Shown in pieces: positions 1 to 7,036 of a DNA stretch of 64,000 nucleotides. The position numbers were made by a program, and so were the translations under genes. The notes below the pieces were generated by a model. The model had not been told where the DNA came from, did not search any database, and saw only the letters and a program-made list of their open reading frames with translations. The DNA is from Acidimicrobiia bacterium (GTDB lineage Bacteria > Actinomycetota > Acidimicrobiia > Spongiisociales > UBA11373): contig CP129495.1 in the NCBI GenBank assembly GCA_030584185.1, positions 889,608 to 953,607 of the forward strand, given 5' to 3'. Positions within the stretch are counted from its first letter, which is position 1. Each line of letters begins with the position of its first letter.

Positions 1-119
1 GGCCCGGCCGCCGGTCTCAGGCCCCGCCGGCGCAGCCGGCGGCTCCCGGCCGGGAGCAAGGGTCCCGAGCACCAACCAGTCGACGGCATCCCTGGATTCG
101 CCACGTCTCGGTTCACTGG

Positions 120-125
120 TACCCT
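120..125 (+). promoter_or_regulatory. -10 hexamer for the bL37 gene
   Basis: TACCCT lies 6 nt upstream of the ATG at 132, the spacing expected if transcription starts at or next to the A of the start codon. No Shine-Dalgarno sequence is visible. This matches the leaderless arrangement seen at many other genes of the window. Confidence 0.5.
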
Positions 126-131
126 CCGTTC

Positions 132-215
132 ATGGCCAACGCCAAGCGACGCAAGATCAAGGCCCGCCGCCAGAAGGCGAACCACGGCCGCCGCCCCAAC
201 GCCGGCCGCGGCTAG
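132..215 (+). CDS. Mini ribosomal protein bL37
   Basis: A 27-residue, strongly basic protein (MANAKRRKIKARR...). Its core KANHGRRPNA is nearly identical to the KANHGKRPNA I recall from the actinobacterial large-subunit protein bL37, a 24-residue rRNA-binding peptide first seen in mycobacterial ribosome structures. The predicted role is therefore a structural element of the 50S subunit. The ORF is too short for routine gene finding. It has no Shine-Dalgarno, but TACCCT sits 6 nt upstream of the ATG, suggesting a leaderless transcript. A hairpin terminator follows at 294. Identification rests on the recalled family sequence plus composition and length; nothing else of this size would be expected to match that motif. 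Confidence 0.8.
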   Translation: MANAKRRKIKARRQKANHGRRPNAGRG

Positions 216-293
216 CCCGGCGATTCCTCCCGTTCAAAGGTAGGGGTTCCGGCGCGCCCGTGGAACCACGAAGCGCCGGAGGCTGACGCGACG

Positions 294-315
294 AAGGGGC
301 CCCGAAGGGCCCCTT
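294..315. terminator. Bidirectional hairpin terminator
   Basis: AAGGGGCCC, loop CGAA, GGGCCCCTT form a perfect 9-bp stem with a tetraloop. The hairpin lies between the 3' ends of the bL37 gene (plus) and the membrane protein gene at 338 (minus), so it can serve both. There is only a short T run in either direction. Confidence 0.65.
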
Positions 316-337
316 GTCCGTTCGATCCGGGTTGTCG

Positions 338-745
338 TTACTTCTGGCCGGGCAGCTTGAGCCCCGCCTCCTTGATGGCGGTGAAGGCCGCGTAGGTGGC
401 AACCGCTGCGGCGGCGACGCCGATGAACAGGCCGAACTTCACGGCCGACGACTCGGTCAGCCAGCGCAGCACGATCAGGACCAGCCCGCCGGCGGCCAGC
501 AGAAAGGCCAACTGCTCGGCCTTGAACTGACCGGCGGTGACGTCCTGCTTGCCCATCGCCTTGAGCACGATCACCGCCGCACCGGCGGCGGCGATCAGGC
601 TGCCGCCGAATGCGAGGAATCCCGCGTCGAAGGCGTTGGCGTTGAAGCTGAACACCCCGTACCAGGGCAAGAACAGATTCACGATGAGAACGGCCCCGGC
701 GATGAGCGCCATCTTGGCCGTGTTCGAAAGCTTGCTGAAGTCCAT
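338..745 (-). CDS. Four-TM membrane protein, unknown function
   Basis: This 135-residue protein has about four hydrophobic segments (roughly residues 12-30, 42-62, 78-95 and 102-120) separated by short charged loops, so it is an integral membrane protein. No catalytic or binding motif is apparent and I do not recognise the family. The ATG at 745 is preceded by a purine-rich stretch (gaggagatcggggg) that can act as ribosome binding site. It is convergent with the bL37 gene and transcribed in the same direction as no close partner; the next minus-strand gene ends at its 5' side at 815. Real coding is supported by the membrane pattern and a clean start; function is open. Confidence 0.7.
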   Translation of the reverse strand: MDFSKLSNTAKMALIAGAVLIVNLFLPWYGVFSFNANAFDAGFLAFGGSLIAAAGAAVIVLKAMGKQDVTAGQFKAEQLAFLLAAGGLVLIVLRWLTESSAVKFGLFIGVAAAAVATYAAFTAIKEAGLKLPGQK

Positions 746-814
746 GATCCCCCGATCTCCTCGGTTGGCTGATTCATGGCATTCAAGCAGGAAGGTGACC
801 GCCGTGCGGCGAGC

Positions 815-2104
815 TCAGCCGCCCAGCCCGGCAACGAGGTTCTGCCCGGTTGCCGTGTCCTCGGCGGCGACGAACAGGACTTCGCTGCCCTGCAGTCTCA
901 CGTAGGCGAATCGTGCACCTCCGGAGAAGGTGGTCACCCCTTCGTCCGTCGACCGCGGCGAACCGACGTCCATGCGGGCGGCGATGCTCTCCTTCAGGGA
1001 GGTGGCCAGCTCTTCGGCATCGCGAGGAGTGTCGCCGCGAAAGAGGTAGGCGAAGGCGATGCTGGTGCCGCAGGTCCCGTCGCCCTCGCAGTCGAGGGAG
1101 CCGGGCCAGTAGATCCGATAGCGGTCGCCGCCCCACCCGGCGGAAGCCACCACCGCCTCACCGCGAGGAACTCCGTTCAACAGATAGAGGAAGGTGTTCC
1201 ACTCCCCGAAGGTTCCCTCCTCGAATACCTCGTATCCGGTGATCTCGACTTCGGGGAGCACCACCTCTACCGCCGGCTCCCGGATCAGGTACTTCTCGGG
1301 ATGCAGCACCTGCTCGGTGGTCTCCGGCAGCAGTTCGTATGCCTGGTTCACGCCGGCGACGTCGCCCTCGGTGATCAGGCGCTCGACGAAGCCGAACCCG
1401 GAGTCGTAGGGGAAGGTGAGGTCCTCGCCGAACCACGCCGGGAGCGAGTCCATGACGGTGGTGTCGGTCGCCAGCGACTCCTCGACCGCCTCCAGTTGCT
1501 CGGCCACGGGCAGGGTTTCCAGGTACACCAGCTGAAAGTAGGTGGCATCACCCTCGGCCAGGGCGGAGATGGCAACCGCCCTTTCGAACTGATCGGACTC
1601 CCAGTACTCGTCGGAAACGGCGGCGAATCCGTAGTGCTGATCGGTGAGAGCGTGGACCAGTTCGTGGACCACGATCGACTCGGAGAGGGGGGAGAGGCTG
1701 GAGCCTCCCATGATCACCATCTCGCCGGTGTCCGAGTCGTAGTAGCCGCCCACCTGTTCGGCGTAGAGGTCGGTGTAGGCCTGGCCCAGGTCGACGGTCC
1801 CGTCGAGCAGGCCGAGCACCTCGTAGAGCCGCTGGGCCACGGCGACGTCCTCCGGGGTGAGGTCCTCTTCGATCTGGTCACGCACCCGCTCGGCGAGCTC
1901 CTCGGGCGTGACGATGGTGATCGTCGGACTGACCACGAACTCCAGGCCGCGGATCTGCTCGGCGGCCTCGACCAACACGGCGATCTCCTCTTCGAGTGCG
2001 GCAGCGTCGATGGATGTGGGCACGCTGGTGCTGGTGTCGAGCGAGTCGTCACCGCAGGCGGCGACGACGATCAGCAGGGCGAAGATGGGGAGGAGGCGGC
2101 GCAT
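815..2104 (-). CDS. Lipoprotein with HExxH zincin motif
   Basis: The 429-residue product starts with a lipoprotein signal (hydrophobic stretch, then VVAAC with the lipidated Cys at residue 17), so it is exported and membrane anchored. HELVH at residues 147-151, inside VVHELVHALTDQHYG, is the zinc-binding HExxH helix of zincin metallopeptidases; the third ligand is not assigned. The rest is mostly helical with a GGYYDSDTGEMV stretch just before the motif, as in other extracytoplasmic 'HELxHALxDQ' proteins. I place the start at the ATG at 2104 because TAACCT lies 7 nt upstream; longer in-frame starts would put unlikely sequence before the signal peptide. Probable role: surface proteolysis or, if inactive, a structural lipoprotein. 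Substrate unknown. Confidence 0.78.
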   Translation of the reverse strand: MRRLLPIFALLIVVAACGDDSLDTSTSVPTSIDAAALEEEIAVLVEAAEQIRGLEFVVSPTITIVTPEELAERVRDQIEEDLTPEDVAVAQRLYEVLGLLDGTVDLGQAYTDLYAEQVGGYYDSDTGEMVIMGGSSLSPLSESIVVHELVHALTDQHYGFAAVSDEYWESDQFERAVAISALAEGDATYFQLVYLETLPVAEQLEAVEESLATDTTVMDSLPAWFGEDLTFPYDSGFGFVERLITEGDVAGVNQAYELLPETTEQVLHPEKYLIREPAVEVVLPEVEITGYEVFEEGTFGEWNTFLYLLNGVPRGEAVVASAGWGGDRYRIYWPGSLDCEGDGTCGTSIAFAYLFRGDTPRDAEELATSLKESIAARMDVGSPRSTDEGVTTFSGGARFAYVRLQGSEVLFVAAEDTATGQNLVAGLGG

Positions 2105-2111
2105 CCGGGCC

Positions 2112-2117
2112 AGGTTA
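2112..2117 (-). promoter_or_regulatory. -10 hexamer of the zincin lipoprotein gene
   Basis: TAACCT (minus strand) is separated by 7 nt from the ATG at 2104. There is no Shine-Dalgarno, which fits a leaderless transcript and decides the start codon. Confidence 0.5.
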
Positions 2118-2202
2118 GGTGGTAGCGGCGCAATCCCATCACACTGGCCCTCAAGATTCGATGCGAAAAACGCCGATGGGTGAAGGAACAGGGAGGTTTC
2201 GC

Positions 2203-2727
2203 ATGACGACTGCCAGGACGATCGTCGCCGTGGCTTGTGTGATGGCGCTGGCCACGCCCGCACTCGCCGTCGAGGACCCGGGAACCACCGACGCCGAAGA
2301 TCCGGTGAAGGGCATCACCCTGCCGCTCGCAGGGGCCTTCGGCATGGACGCGGAGGCTCTAGCCGCCCTCCACGAGGAGGGGCTCGGGTACGGGCAGCTC
2401 TTCAAGATGAGCCTGTACGCCGCCGCAACGGGCCTCGACTTCGACGCGATCCTGGCGCTGGCGACCGTGGACCCGGAAACCGGGGAGACCGAGTTCTCAT
2501 GGGGCACTCTGTGGGCTGCACTCACCGATGAGCAGCAAGCCGCCCTCGGCGACCTTCCGCGCAACCTGGGCCAGGTCGTCTCGGAGGCGAAACGCCACCA
2601 CGGACGCGATGCCCACCGGCCCGATCATGCCGGCGGGCACGACGACGATGGCGGGGACGAGCCCGAGCCGGTCGCCGCAGAGCGAGGCAAGGGGAAGGGC
2701 AAGGGTCGGGGCGGCCGGAACGGCTGA
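2203..2727 (+). CDS. Secreted protein with basic Gly/Lys tail
   Basis: The 174-residue product starts MTTARTIVAVACVMALATPALAVED, a clear Sec signal peptide with an Ala-x-Ala cleavage site near residue 23. The middle is acidic and probably helical, with phrases such as EEGLGYGQLFKMSLYAAATGLDFD and DEQQAALGDLPRNLG. The C-terminus is His/Asp-rich and ends in Lys-Gly repeats (KGKGKGRGG). The ATG at 2203 has a GGGAGG ribosome site at 2191-2196; in-frame upstream starts lack one. It is divergent from the zincin lipoprotein gene. I do not recognise the family; the polar tail could bind nucleic acid or cell-wall polymers, but that is a guess. Confidence 0.7.
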   Translation: MTTARTIVAVACVMALATPALAVEDPGTTDAEDPVKGITLPLAGAFGMDAEALAALHEEGLGYGQLFKMSLYAAATGLDFDAILALATVDPETGETEFSWGTLWAALTDEQQAALGDLPRNLGQVVSEAKRHHGRDAHRPDHAGGHDDDGGDEPEPVAAERGKGKGKGRGGRNG

Positions 2728-2944
2728 TCGAGTCGATCGGACCGGGCTGGTCTCGCCTGCCGCGAACCCGGTGACCCGTGCGTTGCCGCGACGCCGGCGA
2801 GAATCCATCGACACCCGGATCAGGGCCGACTTCTACCGGCTACGTGGGCTGGGCCGCCGAGGGACTCCGCTCACCTGCCTGGCGGGGAAACTCCGTCGAC
2901 GAAGTCGGATGAGACCGTCCGGCCACCTGTGAGAATCCAGCCCG

Positions 2945-3535
2945 ATGCACCAGGGAGATCACCGACGGGCACTGATCCTCGAGTGGACCACGATCGCCTG
3001 GAACTCGGGGGAAGTGTTCATCACCATCGCCCTCGGGGTTGCCGCGCGTTCGCTGGCACTGATCGCCTTCGGTCTCGACTCGGTCGTGGAGGTGTTCGCC
3101 TCTCTGGTGGTGGTGTGGCACATCGGCAAGGCCGGATCGGAGTTCGCCCCACGCACCCGCCGCGCCCTGCGGCTTGTCGGGGCCGCCTTCGCCGTTCTGG
3201 CCGTGCTCCTGGTCGTGGGAGCGGTGCGGGTCCTCGTCGTCGGCCATGAGACCAACGACTCACCCTGGGGAATCGCATACCTGGGACTTACGGCGGTCGT
3301 GATGTTCGTGCTCGCTGCCGCCAAGCGGCGGGTGGCGCGCAGGCTCGACTCGGAGCCGCTTCACGCCGAGGCGACCATGACCACTCTCGACGGTTTCCTC
3401 GCCCTATCCATCCTCGGCGCCCTGGCGATGGACGCCACCCTCGGGTGGTGGTGGGCAGACCCGGTGGCGACTCTGGTCGTGGCCGGGGTCGCCGCCAACG
3501 AGGCGCGGGAGGCGTGGGAGGAGGCCGAGGGCTGA
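2945..3535 (+). CDS. CDF-like cation transporter, membrane domain only
   Basis: The 196-residue protein looks like the transmembrane domain of the cation diffusion facilitator family: ALIAFGLDSVVEVFASLVVVWH in the first half carries the conserved Asp of the transport site, and LDGFLALSILGALAMD a second helix with Asp. About five to six helices can be drawn. The usual cytosolic C-terminal domain is absent, so it is shorter than classical CDF exporters (around 300 residues). Short forms of this kind are common in actinobacteria. Likely role: export of divalent metal ions such as Zn or Mn across the cytoplasmic membrane. The ATG at 2945 has no strong ribosome site, so the start is not certain. 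A REPIN-like repeat follows immediately. Confidence 0.72.
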   Translation: MHQGDHRRALILEWTTIAWNSGEVFITIALGVAARSLALIAFGLDSVVEVFASLVVVWHIGKAGSEFAPRTRRALRLVGAAFAVLAVLLVVGAVRVLVVGHETNDSPWGIAYLGLTAVVMFVLAAAKRRVARRLDSEPLHAEATMTTLDGFLALSILGALAMDATLGWWWADPVATLVVAGVAANEAREAWEEAEG

Positions 3536-3545
3536 GGGGGTGCGT

Positions 3546-3630
3546 TCCCTCCCCCGCAGGGGGAGGTGGCCCGAAGGACCGGAGGGAGCAACCCGCGACA
3601 GAGGTTTCGTAGGATCTGCACCCCTCCCGG
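3546..3630. repeat. REPIN-like palindromic repeat, copy 1
   Basis: Two GC-rich palindromic modules in inverted orientation: left module with CCCCCGCAGGGGG hairpin followed by AGGTGGCCCGAAGGACCGG, a spacer containing CGCGACA, then a right module ending in TGCACCCCTCCC. The same architecture occurs at 27996, 30455 and 34465, always between genes. Here it lies between the CDF-like gene and the tRNA-Ala terminator. Confidence 0.7.
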
Positions 3631-3636
3631 AACGCC

Positions 3637-3663
3637 GCGAGCCCGCCGAAAAGGCGGGCTCGC
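3637..3663 (-). terminator. Terminator downstream of tRNA-Ala
   Basis: GCGAGCCCGCC and GGCGGGCTCGC form a perfect 11-bp stem with loop GAAAA (TTTTC on the minus strand). It begins 3 nt beyond the 3' end of the minus-strand tRNA-Ala and probably ends its transcript. Confidence 0.65.
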
Positions 3664-3666
3664 CAG

Positions 3667-3740
3667 TGGAGGTGAGGGGATTCGAACCCCTGGCCTCTTC
3701 CGTGCGAGGGAAGCGCTCTGCCGGGCTGAGCTACACCCCC
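3667..3740 (-). tRNA. tRNA-Ala (anticodon CGC)
   Basis: A complete 74-nt cloverleaf on the minus strand: acceptor GGGGGTG pairs with CACCTCC including a G3:U70 pair, the alanine identity element; D arm GCTC/GAGC; anticodon stem CTTCC/GGAAG with loop CTCGCAC giving anticodon CGC (codon GCG); T arm AGGGG-TTCGAAT-CCCCT; discriminator A. The CCA end is not encoded. A hairpin terminator follows at 3637-3663. Confidence 0.93.
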
Positions 3741-3883
3741 TGGGGGAACCTCGATTGTAGGGCGGGTGCCGCCCGGCCCCGATCCCCGGGTCGGCCACCC
3801 CGACGCCCAAGCACCGGCCGGGGTCATGAGTGCAACACACCGATCAGCCGATCCTCACCCGACCAACGAACAACGGGACCCGG

Positions 3884-4183
3884 CTAGAGGACCCGCACCT
3901 CCTCGTCCGCCCCATGGGACGGCAGCGGCCTTCCACCCTGTTGCGCCTGCTTTATCTGCAGGAGCATGGCTATGTATCCGGCGAGGGCCACGTCGACTGC
4001 CAGGTTGAGGAACAGGAGCAGGGTCGACCCCGTGATCAAGGCGAGGATCAGGGTCAGCGGCACGGCGGCACCCAGGACGATCAGTGCGAGACGGCGGCGC
4101 GCCAGGACCTGCTGCCGGGCGGTGATCGCACCACCCGATGAGCGGCCCCGCATCTGACGCGGAACTGGTCTTCTCGTCGCCAC
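3884..4183 (-). CDS. Small two-TM protein downstream of moeA-moaC-mog (GlpR-like?)
   Basis: The 99-residue protein has a basic N-terminus (about 30 residues), two adjacent hydrophobic helices (roughly residues 33-52 and 55-75) and a short polar tail. It starts with GTG at 4183, 50 nt after the mog stop, in the same direction as plsY-moeA-moaC-mog. In other actinobacteria the cluster ending in moeA/mog is followed by a membrane protein whose C-terminal ARRR...two-helix hairpin...AYLR layout resembles this one; in Corynebacterium such a protein (GlpR) is reported as membrane receptor of a MoeA paralogue (Glp) in cell division. The present protein would be a short version lacking the N-terminal part. 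The resemblance is by memory and layout only; 'unknown two-TM protein' is the safe reading. Confidence 0.55.
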   Translation of the reverse strand: MATRRPVPRQMRGRSSGGAITARQQVLARRRLALIVLGAAVPLTLILALITGSTLLLFLNLAVDVALAGYIAMLLQIKQAQQGGRPLPSHGADEEVRVL

Positions 4184-4233
4184 TTGGCCCCAAGTATGTC
4201 CGGAAGAGCCCGGGAAGGCGAGCCAATCCGGGA

Positions 4234-4707
4234 TCAGTGGCCTGCGGGACCCCCGGCGGCAAGCCGCACTGCATGCGGAAGCACCTCGACCACCGCCCGC
4301 AGCGACTCCTCGACGCCCACAACCGAACCCGGCAGGTTGACGATCAGTGTGCTCCCGGCGACGCCACTCATGCCCCGCGACAACATCGCTCGCGGGTCGT
4401 GCGTCATCCCGACTGCCCGCATCGCCTCCGAGATCCCGGGTGCCGGCCTCTCTACGACCAATGCCGTGGCCTCCGGCGTGAGGTCGCGTGGCGCCAAACC
4501 GGTCCCGCCGGTCGTCACCACCAGGTCCAGACCTTCTGCCACCGCCTCTCGCAGTGCGACGGCAACACTCTCGACCCCGTCGGCGACGACGCTCACCTCC
4601 ACCTCGAACCCGGCCTCGAGCAGGATGGCGGCGGCGGCTGGGCCCGATCGGTCTTCGGCCGTGCCGGCCGCCACCCGGTCGGAGACGGTCACCACCCTTG
4701 CCCTCAC
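4234..4707 (-). CDS. mog: Molybdopterin adenylyltransferase-type protein (MogA/MoaB family)
   Basis: The 157-residue protein has the MoCF (molybdopterin-binding) fold: VVTVSDRVAAGTAEDRSGP near the N-terminus, LVVTTGGTGLAPRDLTPEA in the middle (the TGGTG loop binds the pterin/phosphate) and an NLPGS motif near residue 130. Its reaction in molybdenum cofactor synthesis is adenylation of molybdopterin with ATP before metal insertion by MoeA. The GTG at 4707 overlaps the moaC stop codon by 4 nt (GTGA), which fixes the start and implies translational coupling. Length and motif order are as usual for MogA/MoaB. It is cytosolic. Confidence 0.88.
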   Translation of the reverse strand: MRARVVTVSDRVAAGTAEDRSGPAAAAILLEAGFEVEVSVVADGVESVAVALREAVAEGLDLVVTTGGTGLAPRDLTPEATALVVERPAPGISEAMRAVGMTHDPRAMLSRGMSGVAGSTLIVNLPGSVVGVEESLRAVVEVLPHAVRLAAGGPAGH

Positions 4708-5171
4708 CGGGACCACTCCCCCGACTTGCCGCCGTGCTTGGCGACGAGCCGGACCGGGCCGATCTCGGCGCCCCGGTCCACGGCCTTGATCATGTCGTAG
4801 ATGGCGATCACCCCCACCGACGCCCCGGTGATCGCCTCCATCTCGACGCCGGTGCGGCCGACGGTGGACACGGTCACCTCCAACCGGGCACCTGCCGGGT
4901 GCTCCTCGACGGTGACGGAGATGCCGGTGATCGGCAACGGATGGCACAGCGGGACGAGTTCGGAGGTGCGCTTGGCCCCGTTGATGGCGGCGATCCGGGC
5001 GACCGCCAGGGCATCGCCCTTGGGGAGCGTTCCGCCGAACAGCGCCCGCCGGGCTTCGTCGCCCATCGTGATGATCGCCTCGGCCACAGCGACCCGTTGC
5101 GTCTCCGGCTTGGTGGAGACGTCCACCATGCGGGCGTTGCCCCGCTCGTCGATGTGCGTCGGCTCAGTCAT
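4704..5171 (-). CDS. moaC: Cyclic pyranopterin monophosphate synthase MoaC
   Basis: The 155-residue protein carries the MoaC hallmarks: KPET near residue 21, GAKRTSELVPLCHPLPI around residues 65-81, VEMEAITGASV near 109, DMIKAVD near 125 and a C-terminal KSGEW. With MoaA, MoaC converts GTP (via 3',8-cyclo-GTP) to cyclic pyranopterin monophosphate, the first committed step to molybdenum cofactor. Length is typical. The ATG at 5171 overlaps the 3' end of moeA by 8 nt, and its stop overlaps the mog start. moaA is not in this window. Confidence 0.95.
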   Translation of the reverse strand: MTEPTHIDERGNARMVDVSTKPETQRVAVAEAIITMGDEARRALFGGTLPKGDALAVARIAAINGAKRTSELVPLCHPLPITGISVTVEEHPAGARLEVTVSTVGRTGVEMEAITGASVGVIAIYDMIKAVDRGAEIGPVRLVAKHGGKSGEWSR

Positions 5172-6390
5172 CTTCGGCCTCCTCGAGGGTACGCGTCTCG
5201 GCGGCGCGCCACATCTCCACAGTCACCACCTCGCCGACAGCCACAGTGCCGACGCCGACCGGAACCACCGCGAAGGCATCGGCCGCTGCGAGGGCGGAGA
5301 GCACGTTGGACGACTGCCCACCCGCAGGTCGCACCGATCCGTCGTCATCGATTGCTACCCGCACGAACACCACCTTTCCCGGATTGGTCACCAGGTCCTC
5401 GGCGGCGATCGCCCGCATCCGGGGTCGGAACAGCCGAATCGCTCCTAGCCGTCGCAGCATGGCCGGCCGCAGGAACTGTTCGAAGGCGACCGCCACCGAG
5501 ACCGGATTCCCCGGCAGCCCGAAGAACGGGGTCTCGCCGAGGAACCCGAAGGCGAAGGGCTTGGCGGGCTGCATCGCCACCTTCCAGAACTCGACCCGAC
5601 CCAACTCGCCCAGCACCTGCTTGACCAGGTCGTGAGCTCCCATGGAGACCCCGCCGGTGGTGACGACGGCGTCGGCGGTGGAAGCCGCCTCCTCGAGCGT
5701 CGAGCGCAGCAGCCGGGCGTCGTCGGGGATGATGCCGAGGTCGCGTACCTCCATGCCGGACTCGTGGAGAAGGGCGGTCAGCATCGGACGGTTGGAGTCG
5801 CGGATGGTGCCGGGGCGCAGCGTCACCGCTTCGGACGGGAGTAACTCGTCGCCGGTGGAGGCCACGGCGACCACCGGGCGACGCCTCACCCGGGGAAGCG
5901 TCACCCCAAGGGTCGCCAGCACGCCCATCGCTGCGGGACCGAGCCTGGTGCCTGCCTCCAGGGCCACCGCTCCCGATGCCAGATCCCCGCCAGCGGGTCG
6001 CACGTTCTCCCCGGTTCGCACCGCACGCCGAATGGTCACGGTTCCGGACTGCTCCTCGGTGTCCTCCACCATGACCACGGAGTCGGCACCATCGGGCATG
6101 GGTGCCCCCGTCATGATGCGGATGGCGGTGCCGGTCAGCACCCTATGCGAAGCCACCCTGCCCGCAGGGAGGTCCTCGACCACCACCAGCTCGATCGGCA
6201 CCGAGACCAGGTCTACGGCCCGCACCGCGAAACCGTCCACCGCCGAGTTGGGGAACGGCGGAACGTCATGGGGCGCCACCACGTCGGATGCGAGCACCAG
6301 GCCGGCGGCCTCCGCCAGCGGCACCGAGATCACCGGCAGCGGCACCATGGCTTCGACCACGGTCCGCCTCGCTTCGGCCAGTGCCCTCAC
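5164..6390 (-). CDS. moeA: Molybdopterin molybdotransferase MoeA (gephyrin-like)
   Basis: The 408-residue protein has the MoeA domains in order: N-terminal region with PPFPNSAVDGFAVRAVD (conserved SxxDG(F/Y)A), a central domain with IMTGAPMPDGADSVVMVE, the MoCF domain with STGDELLP and TTGGVSMGAHD, then LFGLPGNPVS and a C-terminal beta-barrel domain. It inserts molybdate into adenylated molybdopterin. The GTG at 6390 overlaps the plsY stop by 4 nt (GTGA). Actinobacteria often also carry a MoeA paralogue (Glp) that works in division with a membrane receptor; the two-TM protein at 3884 makes that alternative worth considering, but moaC and mog next door favour cofactor synthesis. Confidence 0.92.
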   Translation of the reverse strand: MRALAEARRTVVEAMVPLPVISVPLAEAAGLVLASDVVAPHDVPPFPNSAVDGFAVRAVDLVSVPIELVVVEDLPAGRVASHRVLTGTAIRIMTGAPMPDGADSVVMVEDTEEQSGTVTIRRAVRTGENVRPAGGDLASGAVALEAGTRLGPAAMGVLATLGVTLPRVRRRPVVAVASTGDELLPSEAVTLRPGTIRDSNRPMLTALLHESGMEVRDLGIIPDDARLLRSTLEEAASTADAVVTTGGVSMGAHDLVKQVLGELGRVEFWKVAMQPAKPFAFGFLGETPFFGLPGNPVSVAVAFEQFLRPAMLRRLGAIRLFRPRMRAIAAEDLVTNPGKVVFVRVAIDDDGSVRPAGGQSSNVLSALAAADAFAVVPVGVGTVAVGEVVTVEMWRAAETRTLEEAEDD

Positions 6391-6971
6391 GGCTCGATCC
6401 GGTGCTCGGCGTTGCGCAGCAGTCGATCGATGTTGGCGCGATGCCGGGTGACCACCAGGACGGCGATGAGGGTCGCCCAGGCCAGAGTCCATCCCCTCTG
6501 CCCGACCACCCACAGACCGGGCACCAGGGCGGCGGCAACGGCGATCGAGGCGAGCGATGCCCGTTTGGTGACGGCGACGATGGCAGCCCACACGGCGAAG
6601 AGGATCAGGCCGACGAGGGGCTCCACCCAGAGCACGGTCCCGGCCGTGGCGGCCACGCCCTTGCCTCCCCTGAACCGGTGCCATACGGGGAAGCAGTGCC
6701 CGAGGACTGCGGCAAACCCGGCGGCGATGGCTGCCGGATCGCCACCGGCGGTGCCACCCATGGCGGCGGCGGCGATCCCCTTGCCCAGATCGCCCAGCAT
6801 CACTGTGGTGGCGGCACCGCGGCCCATCGTCCGCAGCACATTGGTGGCACCCGGATTGCCGCTTCCGCTGGCGTAGATGTCGACGCCGCGCACCCGGGGG
6901 AGGATCACCCCGAAGTCGATGCTTCCGAGCAGATAGCCGCCGACGACGGCGGCGATGGTCCAGGGGCTCAC
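6387..6971 (-). CDS. plsY: Acyl-phosphate:glycerol-3-phosphate acyltransferase PlsY
   Basis: The 194-residue integral membrane enzyme shows the three PlsY signatures: SGNPGATNVLR (residues about 36-46), GHCFPVWHRFRGGKGVA (about 91-107) and a C-terminal TRHRANIDRLL. It transfers an acyl group from acyl-phosphate to glycerol-3-phosphate to give lysophosphatidic acid at the cytoplasmic membrane. About five helices can be drawn and the length is normal. GTG at 6971 has TAGACT 8 nt upstream (6980-6985). It heads the operon with moeA, moaC and mog. A second, unrelated G3P acyltransferase (PlsB) lies at 17667; the PlsX needed to make acyl-phosphate is not in the window. Confidence 0.95.
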   Translation of the reverse strand: MSPWTIAAVVGGYLLGSIDFGVILPRVRGVDIYASGSGNPGATNVLRTMGRGAATTVMLGDLGKGIAAAAMGGTAGGDPAAIAAGFAAVLGHCFPVWHRFRGGKGVAATAGTVLWVEPLVGLILFAVWAAIVAVTKRASLASIAVAAALVPGLWVVGQRGWTLAWATLIAVLVVTRHRANIDRLLRNAEHRIEP

Positions 6972-6979
6972 GATCGGCG

Positions 6980-6985
6980 AGTCTA
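6980..6985 (-). promoter_or_regulatory. -10 hexamer of the plsY-moeA-moaC-mog operon
   Basis: TAGACT on the minus strand is 8 nt upstream of the plsY GTG. It lies back to back with the plus-strand hexamer TACGAT at 7009-7014. Confidence 0.45.
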
Positions 6986-7008
6986 TTAGGGGTGGCGGTG
7001 GCCGGCCC

Positions 7009-7014
7009 TACGAT
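7009..7014 (+). promoter_or_regulatory. -10 hexamer of the split-barrel flavoprotein gene
   Basis: TACGAT predicts a transcript starting near 7021. Unlike the leaderless genes nearby, this one then has a short leader with a strong ribosome site GGAGGAG at 7028-7034 before the ATG at 7037. Confidence 0.45.
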
Positions 7015-7036
7015 GGGCACCCGATACGGAGGAGCC

